From NCBI GenBank assembly GCA_004764695.1, contig SMSO01000014.1, forward strand, positions 3,423,148 through 3,487,147: DNA of 64,000 nucleotides. Reading direction: 5' to 3'. Positions within the stretch are counted from its first letter, which is position 1. The number at the start of each line of letters is the position of its first letter. This document shows positions 48,837 through 58,800 of this stretch, piece after piece. Source of the DNA: Schizochytrium sp. TIO01. Taxonomy: Eukaryota > Sar > Bigyra > Thraustochytrida > Thraustochytriidae. Under the pieces are notes generated by a model that worked only from the letters and a program-made list of their open reading frames with translations, did not search any database and was not told the DNA's origin. A program made the translations under genes and the position numbers.

Positions 48837-51800
48837 ATGCACGCATTCAGTTCACACCAACAAAACCAAGCTCAAACCAACGGAGGGCACTCGTCCTTTG
48901 GCTCAGAAGGTCAAAATGTTGTGTCAAGTATGCAGTACCCGATTCATTCATTCAGTTATCAACAGCAACAATCTCAGCAACCCCAGTCAGTGCAGCAATC
49001 ACTTGGCGGAGGCGAGCAACGTCTGCCTCGCATATTTGGAGAAGAACCAAGTCGATCTCCGACACATATGTTCAAGCGCTCTACGCAGGACAATATCCCC
49101 TCGAATGGACATGGGGTTCCCTCCACGGAGACAATGGCTATGCAAATTCAAAAATTATCCTCGGATGTTCAGCATCTGCATTCCGCAATGCGTGAACGAG
49201 AGGAAGACGAATCTTACTACTCTAAGCAAGCCTATGAAAAGCTCTCTCGAATGCACCAGCTAATCACAAACAAAGAGAGGCAGCTTATGGATAGAATTGC
49301 TGCTGTTCAGGACCAACTAGGAAATGTAGATTGTAATGGCCGCGAGAATGGAGAGCGAAGGATTCGTTTGGCAGAGGAAAAAACAGAAATGGTTAAGCAA
49401 GCTTTTGAGAAACGTGCAGGAATGGCGGATATGAATGTCGCTAGGGAAAGACGAGAGCGGGTCGAAGGTGAAGATCGGCTTCGAGCAGAAGTACGCGCTA
49501 GGTTTGAGCAATTTACGGCAGCACTGAGGGATCATGAGGCCTTTGTGAAATCATACCAAGGAAGAGCCACTCAGGATGTTCAAGAGCTTCAAGAAGAGCA
49601 GCGAAAAAACTTGCAGTCAATACGAGACCACTTTCAGGATGCATTAGTGAACGTTGCTAACCGAATTAAGAGCGTCCACGGTACAATTAAGCAATCAGAA
49701 TCCAAGGTCGACACAAAGATTGATCAAGCAACAAAGCAGCTCTCGGACATGCTTAAGGCTGAAATCAAGGTTCGGAAATCTGCGCTTGGGAAGGTGGTAG
49801 AGAGTTTAGCACAGCAGGAAAAAATTATTCAACAGGAGATGACACAACTTACAGCCAGTGTGCATGCAAAACAAGACCTGCACTCTTGCCGTCTTGAAGA
49901 GGTTGACAACACAACTCGTGAGAGACACGAAAGCTTTGCGCGAGAAACTCTCGCATCTGTGGTAGAACTTCGGAAGGACAATCGCCAACTTGAGCAAGAT
50001 TTGCAAGCGCATGTCGCAGATTTTGGCACAAGAATTGAAACTGTACAATCTTCATTAGCTAGTGCACAGAAGTCAATCACAGATGATATTGAGGCGCTTT
50101 CCTCGCAGACTGCAGCTGGCGTGCAGGAACTCAGGTCTGATGTATTCGAAAAACTAGGCACACTCGAAGACCGAATGCTTCGGACAATGGAGGAGCGTAT
50201 TTCTAAGCTTGAGCGGCTTCTCACTAATGAGCAAATCGATCGTCACCAACATTGCCAAAATGTCAAGAATGAACTTACAGATCAGATATCTCAATTACGA
50301 GCTTACCAGGCCGAGCAAGACCACGCCCTTCGAGCCGAACTGGCATGTACTAAAGAGAATTTTGACACGTTAGTGCAAGAAAAGCACACATTATTGCAAA
50401 ATACTCTACAAAGTACTTCAACAACACTTCAAGGTCATATTGATCATTTGAGTGCGAGCCTAGACGCAACGATCCAGGAAGTAGACCGCACAGCTCGCGA
50501 GGGTTTAAGTTCGCAAGCAGCAGCACATTCAGCGTTGCAAGAACGAGTAGAGCACCTATCGAACGAGTCTTCAGCCTCCACCGAAGCCACGAGGCAAGAG
50601 ATTCGACAACTTGGAAAGTCGCTAGAACAGAAAATTACTCATGCAAACTCACGAGTTGATGGTGTTTATGGTGATGTACAGCGAGAGATTGACCGGGCAA
50701 CAAATAAAGAACTAGAACTAGCCGGCGCAATAGCATCTGCACGAGCCATTTTGCAGAAGACTATCACAGATGCTACGGAAAGTCTTAGTTCTGTCCTCGA
50801 CGCAAAGCTTGAACAAGAACGAACCCACTCGGCTTCATACACAGACAGCAAGGTCTCAGCGGCACGAGCACTTTTAATGACGAGTATCGAAACAGAATCT
50901 TCTACACGATGCAATGAAAATACAGAACTGCAAGAGAGCTTGCGATCCGAAATCAAATTATCATGTGACAAGATTGTTCAAGAAGCAAAGGCAAATCTGG
51001 ATTCTACAGCCAAGTCTCTGCGAGCTGAAGTAGAAGGTACAGAGCGAGCCCGAACGCAGTCAATTCTGCATTTGACTACACTGGTAGAAGCAACAGCGCA
51101 TAGTCTACGTGTTGACTTTGGAAACGCACAAGATGAGATGAATGTTCGTTCTGCTATGGACATGCTTTGTGCCAAAGTAGAGCGCGAATCAGCCGTAGCG
51201 CGGCTTGATGAGCAGCAACAAGATCAAGAAATTCTGCAGGATGCGCTTCGAGCTGAAATTTCTGCTCGAGAGCGTGACATGGCGAAGTTAAGAAGCGAAA
51301 CGCAAGGTTCTGTAGATGCTCTTACTGCATCTCAAGGAGAGGAGATTGCCAAGCTACAAGCCGCTCAGGCCGCAGCTCGTTCTCAGGCCGCACAAGAAAA
51401 GACAGATCTGCAGTCTCACATTAAGGGCCAGAATGAAGAGTTGCTGAGAAAGATCACTGAGCAAAGTGAGGCTACAGGTAAACTAACCATGACATTTGAG
51501 ACCAAGATTGAAGAAGTTATGAGCCAATTGCAAGACTGCACTGCATACGATCAACGGTTGCAATCTCAAATTGATCAGAATTACAATGAACTCACCGCAG
51601 CAGATCAATCAACCGCGCAGGCATCCCAATTAGAAGTTGACCAGAAACTCCAGGATATTTGGGCCTATTCCCAAGAGTCTGATTCTCGACGAGAAGAGCT
51701 TCGAACTTATGTTGAACAGCTCTACACGAAAATGCAGTCTCAAGAAGAAGACGGGCAAGTCCTTCAAAGCAATATGACACAGAAAATGGAGGAGTTAGAG

Positions 51801-52394
51801 ACGAAAATCCGCGAGAGTAGTGGCGAGTCCTTGCAGCTGGTTGATCAAAGTATTGGGGAATTGCGTGATGAGCTGCTAGCAGCACAAGGCTTGCTTGGTT
51901 CGATTCAAGAAAATGTAAGTGCTTTAGGCATTCAGGTTGATAACCTTGAAGCAGCAATTCCAGATAGCAAAGCGCTTGCTGAGAAGAGTAGTGCAAAGCA
52001 AGAAGAACTAGCAAATAAAATTTCAGAAATACAGACAAAAGTACAGGAGCAGCAGCCAAAACTAGAATCTATTCAGGGGGAAATTGCGAAAATGAGGCTT
52101 TCTTCTAATGACGGGAGCTCGGACACTATAGAGCCTGACAATCAGGATTTCAAAATGGAAGTAAGCAAAAGGCTTGACAATCTTGAAGAGGCCCTCTTAC
52201 TTGTTGGAAATGAGGGTCTGAAAACCAAAAATGAGATTCATAAACTAGAGGCAAATGCGAAAGATATGGAAAACAACGTAGAGAATCTGGAGGAAGCTGT
52301 CTTACTTGTTGGCGAGGAAGGACTCAAAGCCCACAGTGACATTAAACACCTTGAGGAAGATAACAAAGAAGATCCGAATGAAGCCAAAAAATAA
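48837..52394 (+). CDS. Large coiled-coil protein, family unknown
   Basis: 1,185 residues in one exon. The first about 110 residues are disordered and Gln/Ser-rich, with the motif LPRIFGEEPSRSPTHMFKRS near 62-81. Nearly everything after that is long coiled coil, rich in Gln, Glu, Ala and Ser, with few prolines, so an elongated fibre or scaffold is likely. The repeated alternation of IEKRR-type and QLE-type stretches faintly recalls striated-fibre assemblins, but I cannot confirm this. Near the C-terminus two copies of NLEEA(L/V)LLVG(N/E)EGLK (about 1115-1129 and 1150-1164) are 35 residues apart, exactly five heptads. It sits between two centriole-protein genes, which makes a basal-body or flagellar-root role attractive but unproven. 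ATG 48837 is the only candidate start. It is convergent with the RGS gene, 356 bp away. Confidence 0.75.
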   Translation: MHAFSSHQQNQAQTNGGHSSFGSEGQNVVSSMQYPIHSFSYQQQQSQQPQSVQQSLGGGEQRLPRIFGEEPSRSPTHMFKRSTQDNIPSNGHGVPSTETMAMQIQKLSSDVQHLHSAMREREEDESYYSKQAYEKLSRMHQLITNKERQLMDRIAAVQDQLGNVDCNGRENGERRIRLAEEKTEMVKQAFEKRAGMADMNVARERRERVEGEDRLRAEVRARFEQFTAALRDHEAFVKSYQGRATQDVQELQEEQRKNLQSIRDHFQDALVNVANRIKSVHGTIKQSESKVDTKIDQATKQLSDMLKAEIKVRKSALGKVVESLAQQEKIIQQEMTQLTASVHAKQDLHSCRLEEVDNTTRERHESFARETLASVVELRKDNRQLEQDLQAHVADFGTRIETVQSSLASAQKSITDDIEALSSQTAAGVQELRSDVFEKLGTLEDRMLRTMEERISKLERLLTNEQIDRHQHCQNVKNELTDQISQLRAYQAEQDHALRAELACTKENFDTLVQEKHTLLQNTLQSTSTTLQGHIDHLSASLDATIQEVDRTAREGLSSQAAAHSALQERVEHLSNESSASTEATRQEIRQLGKSLEQKITHANSRVDGVYGDVQREIDRATNKELELAGAIASARAILQKTITDATESLSSVLDAKLEQERTHSASYTDSKVSAARALLMTSIETESSTRCNENTELQESLRSEIKLSCDKIVQEAKANLDSTAKSLRAEVEGTERARTQSILHLTTLVEATAHSLRVDFGNAQDEMNVRSAMDMLCAKVERESAVARLDEQQQDQEILQDALRAEISARERDMAKLRSETQGSVDALTASQGEEIAKLQAAQAAARSQAAQEKTDLQSHIKGQNEELLRKITEQSEATGKLTMTFETKIEEVMSQLQDCTAYDQRLQSQIDQNYNELTAADQSTAQASQLEVDQKLQDIWAYSQESDSRREELRTYVEQLYTKMQSQEEDGQVLQSNMTQKMEELETKIRESSGESLQLVDQSIGELRDELLAAQGLLGSIQENVSALGIQVDNLEAAIPDSKALAEKSSAKQEELANKISEIQTKVQEQQPKLESIQGEIAKMRLSSNDGSSDTIEPDNQDFKMEVSKRLDNLEEALLLVGNEGLKTKNEIHKLEANAKDMENNVENLEEAVLLVGEEGLKAHSDIKHLEEDNKEDPNEAKK

Positions 52395-52750
52395 AGTAGA
52401 TTAGAGAAGATAATTAGGTATGCACTTAAAATAAAGGTATTACTTAACTCAAAATAGATATTTGAGGCAGTCAATAGACTAGAGAAAGGAGAATTTCAGA
52501 ACCCCCCCCCCTAAAAAAGAGTTTATATCTGCAATAATTCACAAAATGTATAACACGTAAATAAATAGATTTTGGGGCTACTGAACTGTTCAATTGCATT
52601 TAAATTTGGCAAGCGCAGCGCAGACTAGGTGCATTAAATAGTTACTACAGCACGCCATACTATGTTGCTAAATTGAAGTATTGGGGAATAACGACTTGTT
52701 CTTCGATCGTAGTTCAAGTGGTACAAGGATTGAGAATGGTCTTCCTTGTG
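52395..52750. other. Short 3'-to-3' intergenic gap
   Basis: Separates the convergent coiled-coil and RGS genes. It contains a run of ten C (52502-52511) and AT-rich sequence; nothing else seen. Confidence 0.5.
52430..52435 (+). terminator. Polyadenylation signal AATAAA
   Basis: AATAAA lies 36 bases after the coiled-coil gene's stop codon. Another AATAAA (52390-52395) overlaps the stop codon itself. The more downstream copy is the better placed of the two. Confidence 0.5.
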
Positions 52751-54376
52751 TTAACCGTCCCGCAATCTTGAAGGAATTGTGGCAATGACACTCTCGTATT
52801 CAGGGCTACTGATGAAGTCTTGATAAAGGTTCGCACGGAGATCAGTAAGAACGACTTTTCGAGCACCCTCAATCATCAAAATGCAGACATCACGTGGGAA
52901 ATTCGTGGCTGATTCATCTGCTAAAATCCTGCGCAGTTCATCTGCTTGCATCCATACACTTGTCAGTTCTTTTTCATTTACAGGATCCCTTTCAAACAAG
53001 GTGACGAAACGAGTACAGATCTGCAGCATCCACTCTTTACGTGAAAGAGCAGCGACAGAGCCACGGAGACCCCCTGTTGAGGAGCCAGAGGAGCTAGCTA
53101 CAGATGCACCAGAAAATAAGCCACGGCTCGTAGACCGATTACTAATGCGAGGCATTGGTGGAGCAGTTCCTAAAGCTTGGGATGGCGAGACCATACCTGC
53201 ATGGTCCAATTGGTCCACAGGAATAGCCGAAAAAGCAGCATGGGCACGATCAAGGTCAACAGAATAAGTCACAAGCTCAGCATTGCGAAGCCCTCGAGTG
53301 CCAAGTGCTGACCGTTTTGCAAAGCGGAAAAGTCGATCTGCACCAGCATATGTTGATAACAACCCCTCTAAGGAGCTCATGGCGCGCTCTAAGACAGCTT
53401 CATCCCGCATACTCTGAGCTCGTTGCCCATCTTCTATCATACGCTCAGCCAGATGAAACTTTTCATTCTCCGCAGCGAGAGTAATGTTGTGTTCAATGGC
53501 TTTAATCCAAGTCTGGGACTCCTCTTGCGTCTTGGCTCTAAATTGTATTACATCTTTGGGTGTATCGATTTCAAAGCAGTGTCTGAGCCCTCCCAGGTTT
53601 CTTGGTTCGATTGCCTTGACCCGCGTCTGCATGAGCTTTATCACATGCGCATCTCCATGATCTAAATTTGAAAGACAGTGCACAAGGTCATCTTTCCTTA
53701 AAACACACCATCTTCGCTGCCACTCCCTTGGATTTGCCGCACTTCGTTGAAACAGAAACCCATGTTTATCACCTCTCCCAATAGAGTTTATCGGCAAAAA
53801 TTCTGTTCTGTTTGCACTTCCGTTCCCATTCGCAGATTGCTGCTCAGAAACCCCCCTCCTTGATCCCCTTGAAGAGCTTTTCTGCATTGCCTCGAAAATT
53901 ACATTTGGACCATCGTCGCGAAATCTTTCAACATCTTTCTCGTTTAAAAACGCAAATCCATTCACGAGTCGCACTTCATGTCCCGGCACGCTCTCAGATT
54001 TCACGCTATCTATAATCTCATCTTCACGGGACTGTAGAGCTGCGCGTGCACGCAGGAGCCTGTCTTCGTGTCCAAGGGGATCAAGGGTCACGATATATGC
54101 ATGCTCTGTGGACGTGGAAGGGTCGCGTACGACGGCGAGAGTCCAGGTGAAGATGGCGTAGTGAGAAGCTTCAGAAGCCTCAATCTTGTTCCGGCGAGCG
54201 ATGGCCTCGAGCACCTCAACGGTGCGGACTTGGGCGTGGAGAGAAACACTCTGTAAGGTTCCGTCAATGTTTACAACCTCGATGATCAACGCCATCTTGA
54301 TGGGTAAAGGCCGCGCCGAGCGACTCAAGCAAATTTGAGATCTTCGATCTTCTAAAGGTTTGGGTTTTGGATTCAT
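52751..54376 (-). CDS. PH and RGS domain protein with RA/ubiquitin-like N-terminus
   Basis: 541 residues from the first ATG (an alternative ATG at 54295 begins the conserved part, MALIIEVVN). Residues 28 to about 145 look like a Ras-association or other ubiquitin-fold domain. Residues 203-301 are a pleckstrin-homology domain: KHGFLFQRS, EWQRRWCVLRKDDLVHC, CFEID and the hallmark Trp290. An RGS domain, which speeds GTP hydrolysis on G-protein alpha subunits, appears in two pieces: SLEGLLSTYAGADRLFRFAK (335-354) with its following helix, then after a roughly 65-residue Ser/Gly-rich insert FVTLFERDPVNEKEL to LYQDFISSPEYESVI (457-531). The piece ending is typical of RGS domains. Likely a membrane-recruited regulator linking small GTPase or lipid signals to a G-alpha protein. 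The PH call is firm, RGS probable, RA tentative. Confidence 0.78.
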   Translation of the reverse strand: MNPKPKPLEDRRSQICLSRSARPLPIKMALIIEVVNIDGTLQSVSLHAQVRTVEVLEAIARRNKIEASEASHYAIFTWTLAVVRDPSTSTEHAYIVTLDPLGHEDRLLRARAALQSREDEIIDSVKSESVPGHEVRLVNGFAFLNEKDVERFRDDGPNVIFEAMQKSSSRGSRRGVSEQQSANGNGSANRTEFLPINSIGRGDKHGFLFQRSAANPREWQRRWCVLRKDDLVHCLSNLDHGDAHVIKLMQTRVKAIEPRNLGGLRHCFEIDTPKDVIQFRAKTQEESQTWIKAIEHNITLAAENEKFHLAERMIEDGQRAQSMRDEAVLERAMSSLEGLLSTYAGADRLFRFAKRSALGTRGLRNAELVTYSVDLDRAHAAFSAIPVDQLDHAGMVSPSQALGTAPPMPRISNRSTSRGLFSGASVASSSGSSTGGLRGSVAALSRKEWMLQICTRFVTLFERDPVNEKELTSVWMQADELRRILADESATNFPRDVCILMIEGARKVVLTDLRANLYQDFISSPEYESVIATIPSRLRDG

Positions 54377-55817
54377 TAGAAATAATATGTAGGTTGGTAT
54401 CTACCTACTGTGGTAATAGTAGCCTAAGATTGATTTTTCTTCTTTCCATGTCACAGTTTGCTCGCTTTGTGAGAGCAAAGCGAGGAATAGATACGCCAAA
54501 ACAGGAGATCTATCGAGGTACGATCTCGTGTCTGTCTAGAATCTCAAAATTGGAAAACAGTGAAGGTCAGCAACAGCATAAGCAAGTCTGTTGTCTGCTT
54601 AATCAATAGAATTGTTTTCTAGAGATCTCTGTACTGCTATCTATGACTGAACTCTTGCTCAAACCTCTACACTGCACATAAAATTGCGTCTTGCATGAGC
54701 TAGATTATCAGTCTAGACATTGCTGACTTAGAGGGCAGTTTTTCATCCTGAAAAAGGCCGTGTAGGTCATGTTCTGCACCCCAAAGAGCTGAATGCACTA
54801 GTTCTTTCAATGTATATTTAAAAAAAGAAAGAAAAAGGAAGAGAAGTCAGGACATTTGAGACGATAAGTGATTGGCATTTAATAAAAATCCCCTGAAGTT
54901 CGTAATGCTGTATATGTAAGGGGGACATCCTCTTCCATGTTAATAAATGTTGGTAGAAGATTTTATCATCAGTGCTGATGTTCTTTCTTACGCGAATTTT
55001 TATCAACAGACACATTCAAGGTACAACAACTACATGAGCTATCCTTCCCAGCATTGGATGTCCTGTCTAAGTTTAGAAAACAATTTGCTGACTTCATGTA
55101 TGCCTACAGGATTATTGCTTTTCTAATCTTCATATACATGCCAAAAAAGAGTGTATATATATATCCTTTAAACTGAGAACTAGTATTTCAAAGAAATCAA
55201 AACCTTTCTCGTCTAACACCTCCCTCACAACCGAGATTTGCATTCATGACCTCCTTGCATTTCTTTTAATGGATTGTTAAGACAGAATCCCAAATAACTT
55301 TCGGTACCATTTCGTTGATCTCGTAGGTACCTAGCTTCTGCGATATTTTTTTCCCATCGTATCTCTATTAGTCTCCTTATCAGGCGTCGTGCACTACTAA
55401 ACCTGTATTATTTCTTCTATCGCACACCTCTGGTAGTTAGCTAGCTAGCCCTTCACCAGAGTAAAATTATAATAGGCAGCTTATAGGAAAAGGGAACTAT
55501 ACTTAATTGTAAATATTCTTATAACCCATTTGTAGGGGATAAATCACTGTTTTCTATGGCTTTATTTCATTGTAGAGATCGCCGTTTACTTTACTTTGGC
55601 TTGGCTTCTGGTGTCGCGGTCGTTGTCGTTGTTGCCAAGGCGAAGACAATGCTTGATCACTCTTCGCCGCAAGCTCTCAAAGCTCTCAAAGCTCGCAAGC
55701 GGTAGCCCTTTGGGGGGGGGTGGAGAAAACGCTCACCCTCGCTCCTGGAGCGAGCTTGCGGAGTGTTCTGGAATTCAGTGGCAGGGACTGGAGCTCCGGC
55801 CTCTGTGGGTGTTGAAG
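54377..55817. other. Divergent promoter region, RGS gene and CEP135-like gene
   Basis: No gene. AT-rich, with T-rich and TATATA stretches, becoming GC-richer from about 55,580. It contains a short upstream open reading frame (55649-55705), a 9-base tandem repeat at 55672-55699 and a G9 run (55712-55720). Confidence 0.5.
55649..55705 (+). promoter_or_regulatory. Upstream open reading frame before CEP135-like gene
   Basis: An 18-codon ATG frame, MLDHSSPQALKALKARKR, ends 112 bases before the CEP135 start at 55818 and lies in a different frame. If this region is transcribed, it could lower translation of the main gene. A period-9 repeat (AGCTCTCAA) builds the ALKALKA part. Confidence 0.35.
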
Positions 55818-58800
55818 ATGATGGCCTCAATGACTGCCACTAAGACCCCCGTGGTCCAGCTTTACGAAGAGACAAAAGCAGAGCTCAAAGCAATGGAGTA
55901 CTATGAATTTCTGGGCATGGAGTCGCTTGATTTGGTGCGAATCTTGCTCTCAGATCTTGTCATGACCACAGAGAGCCATGAAAAACAGCAGAAGAAAATT
56001 GAGATCTTGGAGCGAGATTTAGGCACAGCACAAGAGTCTGGATTCACGCTGCGAAGGGAAAATGCGCGGTTGGTGCGCGAGAATAACCAACTTCACATTG
56101 ACATGATTCGTAGAGCTGAAGAGCTCGATGAACGTGAGAGAGAATTGCAAGGTAAACTCCAGGATGCAAACGACCGAATTGCAGAAGCCAATTACAAATC
56201 GTCGCAATTTGAAAGCAAATTACACCAGTCCGAAAGAGCTCTGGCAATTGCAAGGGGAAACTCAGGCGAGCCTGGAACGCCTCGTGGAGATCTGACCGTG
56301 TCTAATTTTGATGGAGGTGTGGCCAACAACACTGTATTAAACGTAAAATCCACATCCGCATTCCAGCACGATAAGGAAAACAACGCGAATAATGGCAACA
56401 ATGTTTCTGTTTTGGAAAAACGACTTCAAGGGGTCTCAGAAGAAGCGAAGGAACTTCGTGAAAAATTAGCTCACGTCTCCAAGCAAGTAGAGCTTCGTGA
56501 TGCTGAGGTGATCCGTCTTGGCAAGGAGCTCGAACGCCGCGACTATGCTCCTGGCAGTGCGACACACGCAGAAAACCCTGCGTCGGAGCGCCCAGAGCCT
56601 GAACGCCAACTCCAGCAGTCTCGTCATGCAGACGAAAAGGTTATCGCTCAGCTATATGATCAGATTGACTTCCTTAACGCACAACTTCAAGACAAGGAAT
56701 CAAAAATGCAAAAAGCAAACATGGATAGCAAACTTCTTGAACAAGCTCGCATTGAGCTGCAGCGCAAGGATGCCGAACTGAAGAAAACCATGGAGAGGCT
56801 TGGTGACGCCGTCTCAGCTCAGGCAAAATCACAAGAAGAAAAAGATGTGGCTATCAAAGCAAGCCAAGAGGCGGCTCAAAATGCGGAGGCTTTCTTAATG
56901 AGCCCAGAGCGACTTGAAAATGCACTTTCGAATGCCAAGTCTAATGAGCTCGCAACACTTTTGGAGGCATACCGCGAGGATAAGTCACGTTTTGCTGCAA
57001 CTGTGCAACGTCTTGAGCAGCTCGCAACAGACCACAGGATGCGTGCCGAACAGCTCGAGCAAGAACTTCATGACCGAGTGTCACAACAGGTTAAGGCAGA
57101 GGAAAGCAGCAAAAAGGCTGAAGCCGAGCGTCAAAGACTCGAAGGGGAACTTGGAGACGCCCAGCGAGCTCTAGCAAAGCTTCATGATGCTCGTTTGTCT
57201 GCAGAGGAAACCTCGGCTGCAATGACTGGTGAAGTAGGCAGTCTTGAGTCACTTGTTGAAGACCAACGGGCTGATTTAGGAGCTCTTCGCGGTGAACTCG
57301 AGCGCATCCGAACAGCAGAACAAGAAACTATCTCGCAGCTTGAGCAGGCTCGTGCAGATCTGGCTCGCGTTGAGCGCGAGCGAGACTCTCTGCAAGATCG
57401 TCTACGACACTCGATCCTAAATACGGAGAGCTTGCACGATGAGCGCGATGCTTTGCAACGCTATGTGGACTCTGTTCTTAACGACTTGAAGAAAGAAAAA
57501 GTACTTGCTCAGGACATGAAGGCTGAGATTGATGGTGTGAAGTCTGATGCAGAACACTACCAAGGACGATGCCGCGTGCTCGAGGATGAAGTTCGATCGC
57601 TGACACAGAAACTCGTTTCTAAGTCAAAGGAACACTTGGAGGAAGCCGGATTTCGAGCCGAACTGGAGCAACTTTCTGATCTTCCAGGCATTGTCAAAGA
57701 ACTGGAAGAGCAGGTTGCACGCTGGAGATCAAGATCTGCCGATCTCGATGCAGAATCTAAACGTGTTGCACGGGCGCTGGATGCAGCCAATGCTGAAATC
57801 CGGGAAACCAATGAAGATCGCGAACAGCTTGAACGCACTATTTCAGATTTAAGGGCTGCTCGGGCGCAAGTGGACAGACAATTGCGGGATACACGTAATC
57901 AAGTGGAAGAACTTACTGTAAAGCTCGAATCAGTGACGGCAGATCGTGACAGCCTCGTCGCCTTGTCTAAGGCCTCTTCTGAGCAGCTGTCCCAGCGTTC
58001 TGCAGCCTCTGCAGCTGCGGACGTGGAACTTGATCGCTGTAAAATTGAATCCCAACGTGCCATTGCCAATGCTGAAGCTGCAGGTCGTCGCGAGGCAGTA
58101 TTGCGGGAGCAATTACAAAGTGCACGTGAAGGCCTCTCTCGTACAGAGACACAGATGATGACAGTGAAAGACTCGCTACAAGCAACTAAGGTGGAGCGCG
58201 ATAAACTTAAGGAAACCATGGCTTCTCTAGAGCGAGAGGTCGCAACGCTGCGTTCTGAAGAATGCAAATTAAATGAGGCGTTGCAAGCCTCAGAGCAGAA
58301 TGCTCGGGACCTAGCGGCTCAACTTGATACGGAGAGAGGGGAACGATCGAAACTGACTGCTCATCTTGAACAGTTCAAATCTGTATTCTCTAAACTAGAT
58401 GAGACAAGAGCAAATCTGCAGGATCGTGTAAGAGAGCTTCATACAGCGTTGCAGAAAGAAAAAGCAAATTATGCGGAGCTAGACAAGAAACAGAAGTCTA
58501 TTGAAGAAATTGCACGTGCAGCTACGGAAAAACGCGGGCACCTTGAACGAGCCCTCAAGGACGCCAACGAAGCTAACGAGCGACTTTTGGCACAACTGGA
58601 CTCCAAGGGAAAGGCAAATTTCGAGCTTGAGAGCGCAGTTAACAAACAAGAATTAACATATCGTGAGCTTGAACAACGCCTTGGAGCTGCAAAACGTCAA
58701 CTTTATGTTCAGTCACAGGCTCTGGAGAGCCGTGACAATGATTTGCAAGAAACGCTCGACGAGGTTGCAGCTGCTAAACGCACGATTGCTCATCTAGAGC

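Noticed and set aside
55596-55817. 74-codon N-terminal extension of the CEP135-like protein
   Set aside because: The extension has no ATG, contains repeat-derived sequence, and family similarity begins only after the ATG at 55818.
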